This document shows positions 27,081-34,148 of a stretch of 54,806 nucleotides of DNA, in pieces. The notes beneath the pieces were generated by a model, which made no database searches, was not told the DNA's origin, and worked only from the letters and a program-made list of their open reading frames with translations. The stretch spans positions 1-54,806 of the forward strand of contig CAIMMI010000142.1 in assembly GCA_903842505.1 (NCBI GenBank). Direction: 5' to 3'. Made by a program: the position numbers and the translations under genes. This stretch comes from an uncultured Verrucomicrobiota bacterium. Its GTDB lineage: Bacteria; Verrucomicrobiota; Verrucomicrobiia; Limisphaerales; UBA9464. The stretch's first letter is position 1; the number at the start of each line of letters is the position of its first letter.

Positions 27081-28379
27081 ATGCATTCGTTTCGTTACGT
27101 CGGGAAGGAACTTTTCTGTGAGGACGTCGCCATTTCGGCGCTGGTGAAGAAGCACGGCACGCCGCTGTACGTGTACTCCGATGCCACCTTGACCGACCAT
27201 TTCACGAAGCTGGACCAGGCGTTGGCGCCGGTTGACCACATGATCTGCTTCGCGATGAAGTCCAACTCCAACCTGGCCGTGATCCGCACCCTGGCGGGGT
27301 TGGGCAGTGGGTTCGACGTGGTGAGCGCCGGCGAGTTGGCCCGCACGATCGCGGCCGGTGGGGATCCCTCGAAGTGTGTCTTTGCGGGTGTGGGCAAAAC
27401 CGAGGAGGAGATCGCCTATGCCCTCAAGCAGGGCATCTACAGCCTCAACGTCGAGTCCGAGGCGGAGTTGCAGCGCATCTCGAAGGTGGCCGTCCGGTTG
27501 AAGAAGATCGCGCCGATCGCGATCCGGGTGAACCCGAACATCGATGCCCACACGCATGCCAAGATCACGACCGGCACCTACGAGAACAAGTTTGGCATCG
27601 CCTTCGAAGAGATCGAGAAGGTCTATGCCCGTGCGGCGAAGCTGCCGAACATCCGGTTGCGCGGCCTCCAGATGCACATCGGTTCCCAGTTGACCGACGT
27701 GGCTCCGTTCCGGAAGGCGGTCGAGAAGGTGGCCCCGCTCGTCGAGCGCCTCAGCCGAAAGCATGGCTTCGACTTCTTCAGCATCGGGGGCGGCATCGGC
27801 ATCGTCTACCAGGATGCCCTCGCCAGTGGTAACGCGGCCTGGTGGTCCGGGGCCAAGGCCAAGGGTATCCTGACCCCGGCCGCCTACGCCGCGGAGTTGG
27901 TGCCGCTGCTGCGACCGCTGGGACTCAAGATCCTGCTCGAGCCGGGCCGCTTCCTCACGGGCAACTCGGGGGCGCTGGTCACCCGCGTGGAGTACATCAA
28001 GCGCACGGGAAAGAAGAACTTCGTCATCGTGGACGCGGCCATGAACGACCTGATCCGGCCAGCCTTCTACGACAGCTACCACGAAATCGTTCCGCTGACC
28101 CGCAAGACGGGAGCGACGATCTCCTCCGATGTCGTTGGGCCGATCTGTGAGTCGGGCGACTATTTTGCCAAGGATCGTCCCCTGCCGAAGGTCGGCGAAG
28201 GGGATTACCTGGCGTTACTGAGCGCCGGGGCGTACGGATCCGTGATGGGCTCCAACTACAACTCGCGCGGGCTCGCGGCCGAGGTCCTGGTCAAGGGACG
28301 GAAGTCCGCGGTGGTCCGTCGCCGTCAGGAGTTGAGCGAGATCTGGGGCTTGGAATCGAAGGCCCCGTGGCAGAAGTAG
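27081..28379 (+). CDS. lysA: Diaminopimelate decarboxylase
   Basis: A 432-residue fold-III PLP enzyme converting meso-diaminopimelate to lysine. Lys60 in CFAMKSNSNLAV is the PLP lysine. HIGSQL, FFSIGGGIGI, LEPGRFLTGNSGALV, the substrate-binding GPICESGDYFAKDR with the essential cysteine across the dimer interface, and GAYGSVMGSNYNSR are all in place. The length is normal. Ornithine decarboxylase is excluded by CESGD in this context and by the N-terminal FRYVGKELFCEDV opening typical of LysA. It is followed by pyrH and frr on the same strand, each separated by about 60 bases. Confidence 0.95.
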   Translation: MHSFRYVGKELFCEDVAISALVKKHGTPLYVYSDATLTDHFTKLDQALAPVDHMICFAMKSNSNLAVIRTLAGLGSGFDVVSAGELARTIAAGGDPSKCVFAGVGKTEEEIAYALKQGIYSLNVESEAELQRISKVAVRLKKIAPIAIRVNPNIDAHTHAKITTGTYENKFGIAFEEIEKVYARAAKLPNIRLRGLQMHIGSQLTDVAPFRKAVEKVAPLVERLSRKHGFDFFSIGGGIGIVYQDALASGNAAWWSGAKAKGILTPAAYAAELVPLLRPLGLKILLEPGRFLTGNSGALVTRVEYIKRTGKKNFVIVDAAMNDLIRPAFYDSYHEIVPLTRKTGATISSDVVGPICESGDYFAKDRPLPKVGEGDYLALLSAGAYGSVMGSNYNSRGLAAEVLVKGRKSAVVRRRQELSEIWGLESKAPWQK

Positions 28380-28400
28380 GACTACTTTCCTGCGCTCACG

Positions 28401-28430
28401 TTGACGCCCATCCGCACGGGCTGGTATCAC
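28401..28430 (+). promoter_or_regulatory. Putative promoter of pyrH
   Basis: TTGACG (28401-28406), an 18-base spacer and TATCAC (28425-28430). The pyrH ATG is at 28441, about 10 bases after the -10 box, again giving a very short or absent leader. Confidence 0.4.
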
Positions 28431-28440
28431 CCTGCACACG

Positions 28441-29178
28441 ATGAAGTCGCGCACCTCGAAGTCCCCGGCACCGAAGTATCGTCGGATCCTCCTCAAGCTC
28501 AGCGGTGAGGCGCTGGGCGGCAAGGAGGGCAACGGAATTTCGCCGGAGTCGGTCCATGACATGGCCCGGCAGGTGGCGGAGGTTCGGGAGTTGGGGACCG
28601 AGGTGGTGGTGGTGGTGGGCGGCGGGAACATCTTCCGCGGCCTGCAGGGCAGTGAGCGGGGCATCGAGCGGGCCACGGGCGACTACATGGGCATGCTGGC
28701 GACGGTGATCAACGCCCTCGCGTTGCAGGACGCCCTCGAGAAGCAGGGCGTCCCGACCCGCGTGCAGAGCGCCATCACGATGGCCCAGGTCGCCGAGCCG
28801 TTCATCCGCCGCCGGGCCGTTCGACACCTCGAGAAGGGGCGCGTCGTCATCTTCGCCGCCGGTACTGGCAACCCGTACTTCTCCACGGACACCGCGGCCG
28901 CGCTCCGTGCAAATGAGATCGGAGCCGAAGTCATCCTCAAGGCCACGAAGGTCGACGGTGTCTACAACAAGGATCCGAAGAAGTACCCCGATGCCGTGCG
29001 GTACAAGCAGGTGTCCTACCGTGAGGCGTTGGAGAAGCAGTTGAAGGTCATGGATGCCGCGGCCTTCGCCCTCTGCATGGACAACAAGATGCCGATCGTC
29101 GTGTTCGACTTCTTCGCGGAGCACAACCTCCGCCGCGTCATTCTGGGCGAGAAGGTCGGTACGCTCGTTACCAACTGA
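28441..29178 (+). CDS. pyrH: UMP kinase
   Basis: A 245-residue amino-acid-kinase-fold enzyme phosphorylating UMP to UDP. Motifs: [82 protein letters not shown] and [20 protein letters not shown]. Every family signature is present and the length is usual. The N-terminus has a basic extension [11 protein letters not shown] before the core. frr follows, the usual bacterial neighbour; the normally adjacent tsf is not present here. Confidence 0.96.
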   Translation: MKSRTSKSPAPKYRRILLKLSGEALGGKEGNGISPESVHDMARQVAEVRELGTEVVVVVGGGNIFRGLQGSERGIERATGDYMGMLATVINALALQDALEKQGVPTRVQSAITMAQVAEPFIRRRAVRHLEKGRVVIFAAGTGNPYFSTDTAAALRANEIGAEVILKATKVDGVYNKDPKKYPDAVRYKQVSYREALEKQLKVMDAAAFALCMDNKMPIVVFDFFAEHNLRRVILGEKVGTLVTN

Positions 29179-29238
29179 TTTCCGTCCGACGCCGTTTGTC
29201 CCATTGGTCCCCGTTTTCACGTTCAATCCCGTATTCCC

Positions 29239-29799
29239 ATGTCCATCGACGAAATCCTGCTGGAGACCGAAGAGAAGATGCTCAAGACCGAGGAGCATGT
29301 GGTCCACGAGTTCTCCGGTGTCCGCACCGGCAAGGCCTCGCCGAGCCTCATCGAGAATGTTCAGGTCGAAGCCTACGGCTCGCACATGCGCTTGAAGGAG
29401 CTCGCCACGATCTCCGTGCCCGAGCCCCGCATGCTCATGGTCCAACCCTTCGACCAGACGGTCATGAAGGCGGTCGAGAAGGCGATCCAGCAGTCCGGCC
29501 TGGGCCTCAATCCCGCGACGCAGGGTCGCTTCATCCGCGTGATCCTCCCGGATCTCTCGAACGAACGCCGTCAGGAGTTCGTGAAGCTCGTCAAGCGCAT
29601 GGCCGAGGAAGGCCGCGTCGCTGTCCGCAATGAACGCCGCCACGCCATCGAAGGCCTGAAGAAGCTGAAGGGCAGCGCCGGCGTCTCCGAGGACGACATC
29701 AAGGACGCCGAGACCGAGGCGCAGAAGCTCACCGACCAATACATCAAGAAGATCGACGACCACGTCGCCCACAAGGAGAAGGAAATCCTGACGGTCTGA
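29239..29799 (+). CDS. frr: Ribosome recycling factor
   Basis: A 186-residue factor that splits post-termination ribosomes with EF-G. It has the triple-helix pattern with VRTGKASPSLIENVQVEAYG, PFDQTVMKAVEKAIQQSGLG, RFIRVILPDLSNERRQEFVK and RVAVRNERRHAIEGLKKLKG, all standard RRF segments. Length and order after pyrH are canonical. Confidence 0.97.
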   Translation: MSIDEILLETEEKMLKTEEHVVHEFSGVRTGKASPSLIENVQVEAYGSHMRLKELATISVPEPRMLMVQPFDQTVMKAVEKAIQQSGLGLNPATQGRFIRVILPDLSNERRQEFVKLVKRMAEEGRVAVRNERRHAIEGLKKLKGSAGVSEDDIKDAETEAQKLTDQYIKKIDDHVAHKEKEILTV

Positions 29800-29959
29800 G
29801 CCGGGATCATGCCCGACCCGGTGGGGCTTGGCTCCGGTTGACTTGGGTCCGGGAACTCTTCCAGTGGTTCCTCGATGAGCAGGCTCCGGAGTCAGCCAGC
29901 GGTTGCACGGAGCGGAAATTCGAATTGGGCAGGGACGTCCCGGGCGTTAGGATGTCCGG

Positions 29960-31120
29960 GTGATTCGACGTGGTTGGGTTGCCCTGATGGGCCTGTTGAC
30001 GGCGATCTCGGTCTTTGGGGCCGAGAAGATCATCGATTTCACTTCGGTCCCTGAAGGTCAGGTGCCGCCGGGATGGAAGGCGATGCGGGTAGGCGGCGGA
30101 CGGGAAGGCGAGTGGAAGGTGAAGATGGTTGACGTCCCGCCGACGTTGAAGCCGCTCAGCGCAGCGGCACCGCAATTGGCCCGCCGGGCCGTTGTTGCTG
30201 CCGTGGGTGGAGATGCCACGGACGAGCGGTTCCCGCTGCTGGTCTACGATGAGGAACGCTTCGGCGATTTTACCGCGAGGGTACGGTTCCAGATCACCGG
30301 CGGCATCATCGAGCAGATGGCTGGCCTCGCCTTCCGGATCCAGGACAGCACGAACTTCTATGTCGTCCGGTTCAGCGCCCTGGGTTCCAACCTGCGCTTC
30401 TATAAGTTCGTCAATGGCGAGCGCTCGGCGCCGATCGGGCCCGACTTTCCAATCGCCAAGGGCGAATGGCACGAACTCTCGATCCAGTGCACCGGCAACC
30501 GCATCGAGGTGCGCGTCGACGGCAAGGAGGCGATGCCGATCCTGACCGACAATTCGCATCCAACGGGGAAGATTGGCTTCTTCACGAAGTCGGACTCGGA
30601 GGCGAACTTCATGGATTTCCGGTTGGACTACCGGCCGCTGGAGACCCTCGCCGTGACGTTGGTTCGGACCACGTTGGCGGATCAACCGCGGCTGATGGAC
30701 CTGCAGGTACTGGGGCGGTTGCCGGGATCGGAGAAGCTGCAGGTCATGGCGGCGAAGTCGGCGTCGGATGTCGGGCGTGCGGCGAGCGATACGGAGAACA
30801 AGGTGTGGGCGGAGAACCGACCGTACTACGCGCGGACCAAGGCGGCGGCGGTCGTGACGCAACCGCTCCACGATCGGAACGGCGATGTGCTGGGGGTGGT
30901 CCGGTTTGCCCTGAAGCCCTACGCCGGCCAGTTGGAGGCAGCGACCTTGGCGCGGGTGTTGCCGATCCTGAAGGACATGGAGATGCGGATCGGGGCTTCG
31001 AAGGACCTGATCGAATACGGGTCGGGTGGGTCAGGGCAGGGCGGGAGGTCGGGTTTTACCCCTGACGTTTCGTGGGCTTCGCGAAGTTGTCTGGCAAACC
31101 TGCTGCTGTCTCATCCCTGA
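29960..31120 (+). CDS. Secreted LamG-like protein with extra C-terminal domain
   Basis: A 386-residue protein read from GTG 29960, with a short signal peptide (IRRGWVALMGLLTAISVFGA). Residues about 20-230 form a LamG/DUF1080-like sandwich (GQVPPGWKAMRVGG, FTARVRFQITGG, LAFRIQDSTNFYVVRFSA, KGEWHELSIQCTG, KIGFFTKSDSEANFMDFRLD). Residues about 235-345 look different: AAKSASDVGRAASDTENKVW, a PLHDRNGDVLGVVRFAL strand pair, and a helix. They recall a small sensor-type (cache-like) fold, which is a guess. The last 30 residues (GSGGSGQGGRSG and onward) look like read-through. The stop overlaps the next ATG by one base (TGATG), so the two genes are translationally coupled. Confidence 0.65.
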   Translation: MIRRGWVALMGLLTAISVFGAEKIIDFTSVPEGQVPPGWKAMRVGGGREGEWKVKMVDVPPTLKPLSAAAPQLARRAVVAAVGGDATDERFPLLVYDEERFGDFTARVRFQITGGIIEQMAGLAFRIQDSTNFYVVRFSALGSNLRFYKFVNGERSAPIGPDFPIAKGEWHELSIQCTGNRIEVRVDGKEAMPILTDNSHPTGKIGFFTKSDSEANFMDFRLDYRPLETLAVTLVRTTLADQPRLMDLQVLGRLPGSEKLQVMAAKSASDVGRAASDTENKVWAENRPYYARTKAAAVVTQPLHDRNGDVLGVVRFALKPYAGQLEAATLARVLPILKDMEMRIGASKDLIEYGSGGSGQGGRSGFTPDVSWASRSCLANLLLSHP

Positions 31121-31668
31121 TGAGACTCGCCGTATTCCTGGAACGGGATGGGATCCTCAACCGCTATGTGACCGGGCGGGCCTCGCCCGGTGTCCCGATC
31201 CGACTGGAGCAGTTCCAGGTGATCGAGGAGACCCGGTCCTTGCTTCAGAGTCTGAAGGACGCGGGTTTCCTGCTGCTGGTGGCAACCGTTCAGCCGGCGG
31301 TTTCCCGGGGGGAACTTTCCCGGAACGAGTTGGACCTCATGCACCACGTCCTGAAGCACAAGCTGCCGGTGGACGACATCCTGTTGTGCTGCGCGGATGA
31401 CGCCTCGCACCCGTGCCACAAGCCGCAGCCCGGCCTGTTCATGGAAGCCGCGTTCAAGTGGGGGTTGGCCCTCGATCGGTGTTACGTGATCAGCGACAAA
31501 TGGCAGGACGCCAAGGCCGCCCAGGTCGCGGGGTGCACGTCGGTCATGATCGATTCTCCGTGGGTCGGGACCGATCACCACGACTTCGTGGTGCCCGATC
31601 TGGCAACCGCGGTGAAGAAGATCCTTTCGCTCACCGCGTCGTCGGTGCGTTGCGCCGCGGCCGGCTGA
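31120..31668 (+). CDS. HAD-IIIA (GmhB/HisB-N-like) protein with Glu in place of nucleophile Asp
   Basis: A 182-residue HAD-superfamily protein of the GmhB type (histidinol-phosphate or heptose-bisphosphate phosphatase relatives). Motif I reads VFLERDGILN (family VFLDRDGVIN): the nucleophilic aspartate is Glu8, while the general acid/base Asp10 is kept. Motif II Thr56 (VATVQP), motif III Lys101 (CHKPQPGLF) and motif IV SDKWQDAKAA (Asp126, Asp130) are present. The zinc-binding cysteine loop before HKP is only partly kept (CCADDASHPC). The start ATG 31120 overlaps the previous stop; ATG 31072 is possible. A 2-oxo-sugar function is unproven, and phosphatase activity may be reduced, altered or lost. 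Confidence 0.75.
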   Translation: MRLAVFLERDGILNRYVTGRASPGVPIRLEQFQVIEETRSLLQSLKDAGFLLLVATVQPAVSRGELSRNELDLMHHVLKHKLPVDDILLCCADDASHPCHKPQPGLFMEAAFKWGLALDRCYVISDKWQDAKAAQVAGCTSVMIDSPWVGTDHHDFVVPDLATAVKKILSLTASSVRCAAAG

Positions 31669-31708
31669 AGCCGCGGCGTTGTCCCGGTGCCAAACCTGGA
31701 ACTCCCAC

Positions 31709-31854
31709 GCGGCTCGTGAGGACACTCGCCCCACCGCCGAGCGGATGCGTGAGGTGGGGCGAGACTCCGTCGAGCCGTTGCTCAAAGTCGCAAGTTTTCA
31801 GATTCAAGTTTCAAGCACTGGCCTTGAATCTTGAAACTTCAAACTTGGGACTCC
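31709..31854. repeat. Dispersed repeat family 1, copy B (modules X then Y)
   Basis: Module X (31709-31735, CGGCTCGTGAGGACACTCGC) precedes module Y (31754-31854, GTGGGGCGAGACTCCGTCGA to GGGACTCC). It matches copy A on the opposite strand, but in copy A module X lies on the other side of Y. Y here has 8 extra bases, a duplicated CAAACTTG-like word. The ends of X and Y (CGCCCCACC and GGTGGGGCG) are themselves complementary. Confidence 0.85.
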
Positions 31855-31861
31855 GCAACGG

Positions 31862-33238
31862 TCAGGGCGTGGCGGAATGGACGATGCGTCCGCCGACGAT
31901 CGTGTGCGTGGCGAGCCCGCGCATGGCCCAGCCATGGAAGGGATTGTTGCGGGACTTGCTGGCGGTATCCGCCCGGTTGCAGATCCAGGCACGATCCGGG
32001 TCGATGACCGTGACATCGGCGACGGCGCCGATGGCCAGGGTGCCACGGCCCTGGTCGAGTCGGAGCATGCGGGCCGGGTTGCAGGTGAGCTTGGCGAGCA
32101 TCGCCGGGAGCGCGAGTCGCTGCGTGTGGACGAGTTGCATCAGGGACAAGGTCAGCTCCACTTCGAGACCCACGATCCCGAAGGGCGCGGAGTCGAATTC
32201 GACCTCCTTTTCGGCCTCGGTATGCGGTGCGTGATCGCTGGCGATGATTTCGAGCGTGCCGTCGGCGAGTCCGTCGAGGAGTGCTTCGCGGTCCGCGGCG
32301 GACCGCAGCGGCGGGTTCATCTTCCAGTGGGTGTGATAGGCCGGCCACGTGGGCAGGGGAACGGAAGTGAACCAACGCTTGGCCAGTTCGCGGCCGTCGT
32401 CCTTCCAGAATTCCTCGCTGCCGGCGACGCTGGCGTCGGTGAGTACAAAATGATGAGGGCAGGCCTCACCGGAGATGGGAACACCGCGTTTGCGAGCCTC
32501 GCGGATCAGGCGGACCGACGCGGCGGAACTGAGGTGCTGGCAGTGGACGTGGGTGCCGGTCTGCTCGGCGAGGAGGATGTTGCGGGCGACGATCATTTCC
32601 TCGCCGACGGCAGGCCAACCGCGCAGGCCGAGGACACTGCTCCAATAGCCCTCGTGCATGACGCCGTCGGTGACCAGTCCGTAGTCCTGGCAATGGTCCA
32701 TGACCGGCAGGCCGAACTGGCGGGCGTATTCGAGCGCGCGCCGCATGAGGTCATTGTTCTGGATGCAGTGGCCGTCGTCGGTGAGGGCAACGACCCCGGC
32801 GCGGGCCAGGGATCCAATGGGGGCCAGTTCGTCACCGGCGATGCCCTTCGAGAGGGCGCCGGTGATCTCGACGCGGACGATGGCTTCCCGCGCCTTTTCC
32901 TGGATGAGTGCGACGGTGGAAGCGTTGTCGATCGACGGGGCCGTATTGGGCATGCACACCACGGTGGTGAAGCCGCCCCGCGCTGCGGCCCGGGCACCGC
33001 TGGCGATGTTTTCCTTAGCGGTCTGACCGGGTTCGCGGAGGTGGACGTGGAGGTCGATCAGGCCGGGAGAAACGACCCGGCCGGAAACGTCGAGGCGTTC
33101 CACATCGGGCGGGGCCTGGAGGGCGGAATCCCGGCCAATGGCCGCGATCCGACCGTGGGCGAGGAGGACGTCAGTGATCTCATCCCGGCCGACCGAAGGA
33201 TCGATGACCCGGCCGCCGGTGAGCAGGAGGGCGCGCAT
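31862..33238 (-). CDS. pyrC: Dihydroorotase
   Basis: A 458-residue amidohydrolase closing carbamoyl-aspartate to dihydroorotate in pyrimidine synthesis. Metal ligands are seen in GLIDLHVHLREPGQ (His64, His66); other signatures are GGFTTVVCMPNT, the bridging-acid motif TDDGHCI, CQHLSS, GEACPHHF, NPPLRS and IASDHAPH. It is the long class-I form of about 430-460 residues, found as stand-alone PyrC in most bacteria. Allantoinase is similar, but the TDDG segment and REPG favour dihydroorotase. It is divergent from tRNA-Gly. Its stop abuts dispersed repeat copy B. Confidence 0.93.
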   Translation of the reverse strand: MRALLLTGGRVIDPSVGRDEITDVLLAHGRIAAIGRDSALQAPPDVERLDVSGRVVSPGLIDLHVHLREPGQTAKENIASGARAAARGGFTTVVCMPNTAPSIDNASTVALIQEKAREAIVRVEITGALSKGIAGDELAPIGSLARAGVVALTDDGHCIQNNDLMRRALEYARQFGLPVMDHCQDYGLVTDGVMHEGYWSSVLGLRGWPAVGEEMIVARNILLAEQTGTHVHCQHLSSAASVRLIREARKRGVPISGEACPHHFVLTDASVAGSEEFWKDDGRELAKRWFTSVPLPTWPAYHTHWKMNPPLRSAADREALLDGLADGTLEIIASDHAPHTEAEKEVEFDSAPFGIVGLEVELTLSLMQLVHTQRLALPAMLAKLTCNPARMLRLDQGRGTLAIGAVADVTVIDPDRAWICNRADTASKSRNNPFHGWAMRGLATHTIVGGRIVHSATP

Positions 33239-33264
33239 GTGTGATGAAAGTACCGGCCTCTGGA

Positions 33265-33293
33265 TTGACAGCGCAAGCGTCTCCCCTCAAAGT
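33265..33293 (+). promoter_or_regulatory. Promoter of tRNA-Gly
   Basis: A consensus TTGACA (33265-33270), a 17-base spacer and CAAAGT (33288-33293) lie 12 bases before the first base of the tRNA, the expected geometry for a sigma70-type tRNA promoter. Confidence 0.55.
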
Positions 33294-33305
33294 CGGCCCA
33301 ACAAA

Positions 33306-33379
33306 GCGGGTGTAGCTTAGTGGTAAAGCTCCAGCCTTCCAAGCTGGCTATGAGGGTTCGATTCCCTTCACCCGCTCCA
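33306..33379 (+). tRNA. tRNA-Gly (TCC anticodon)
   Basis: Acceptor GCGGGTG pairs with CACCCGC; D arm GCTT-AGTGGTA-AAGC; anticodon loop CTTCCAA with TCC; T arm GAGGG-TTCGATT-CCCTT; discriminator T and encoded CCA. A complete cloverleaf of 74 bases. Confidence 0.95.
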
Positions 33380-33464
33380 CTTCTCTTTCAAGCAGACGGG
33401 TGATGGGTCCAGGTCAGGGCTGAAGGGGATGCTGACCGGATCACTCGCGCAACACGGGGATCCA

Positions 33465-34139
33465 ATGACCAAGAAGGCTCTTTTCGTTCTGTCCGGTTCT
33501 GCCATTCCAGCATCCATGCAGGCCTCGGTCCTGATTCTGGAGCCGAACCTCACGATCTCCCTGGCTACCGATTTCATCGGTTTCAATCCGGAGACCCAGA
33601 CCGCCTCGGTGGGCACTTACCCGGCCGGCAATTCGTTCGGACTCTCTTACTCGTCCAGTTCGACCTCCAAGCCGACGGTCGTCGTCGCGCCGGGTTCGGT
33701 CGGAGAGATTTCTTACTACACGACGCCCATCCAGCCTCCGGGGTCCGGGACTGCCAACATGGCGGTCAACTTTTTGCCCCTGTCGGAGGTGGGGCCGGCG
33801 TCGTCCTGGTTGACGGCGGTGACAGCGGCCAATCTCGACAAGGCTGCCGTTGCCAGCCAATTCCCGGCCGGTACCCGCGGTTTTGTGGGGCTTCGCAGTG
33901 GGAAAGGGGCTGACTGGAACTACTCCTGGGCGGACGTCTCCTACAACCTGGACCTGTCCGTGACGTTGCATGGCTTCGGCTACGAGACCCAGCCCAACGT
34001 GGCCATCCAGACGGTCCCGGAGACTCGCCCGGGCATCGCCGTGGCGATGATCGCTGGTTCGCTCGTGGCGTGGCGCGCGCGGCAGTTGCATCGACGCAAC
34101 CGCAAGGTCGCCTCTTCCGAGCACCCCGTGGCGGCCTGA
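33465..34139 (+). CDS. PEP-CTERM-like secreted protein
   Basis: A 224-residue protein beginning MTKKALFVLSGSAIPASMQA, a weak export signal. The middle is beta-rich and rich in Ser, Thr and Gly, with no known enzyme motif. The C-terminus matches the tripartite exosortase-sorting pattern: VPET (184-187, in place of the usual VPEP), a hydrophobic helix GIAVAMIAGSLVAW, then a basic cluster RARQLHRRNRK. A further ten residues follow the basic end, which is atypical. If processed, it would be anchored or released at the surface. The downstream gene starts 10 bases later on the same strand. The sorting call rests only on this C-terminal pattern. Confidence 0.6.
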   Translation: MTKKALFVLSGSAIPASMQASVLILEPNLTISLATDFIGFNPETQTASVGTYPAGNSFGLSYSSSSTSKPTVVVAPGSVGEISYYTTPIQPPGSGTANMAVNFLPLSEVGPASSWLTAVTAANLDKAAVASQFPAGTRGFVGLRSGKGADWNYSWADVSYNLDLSVTLHGFGYETQPNVAIQTVPETRPGIAVAMIAGSLVAWRARQLHRRNRKVASSEHPVAA

Positions 34140-34148
34140 CCTGCGTGC

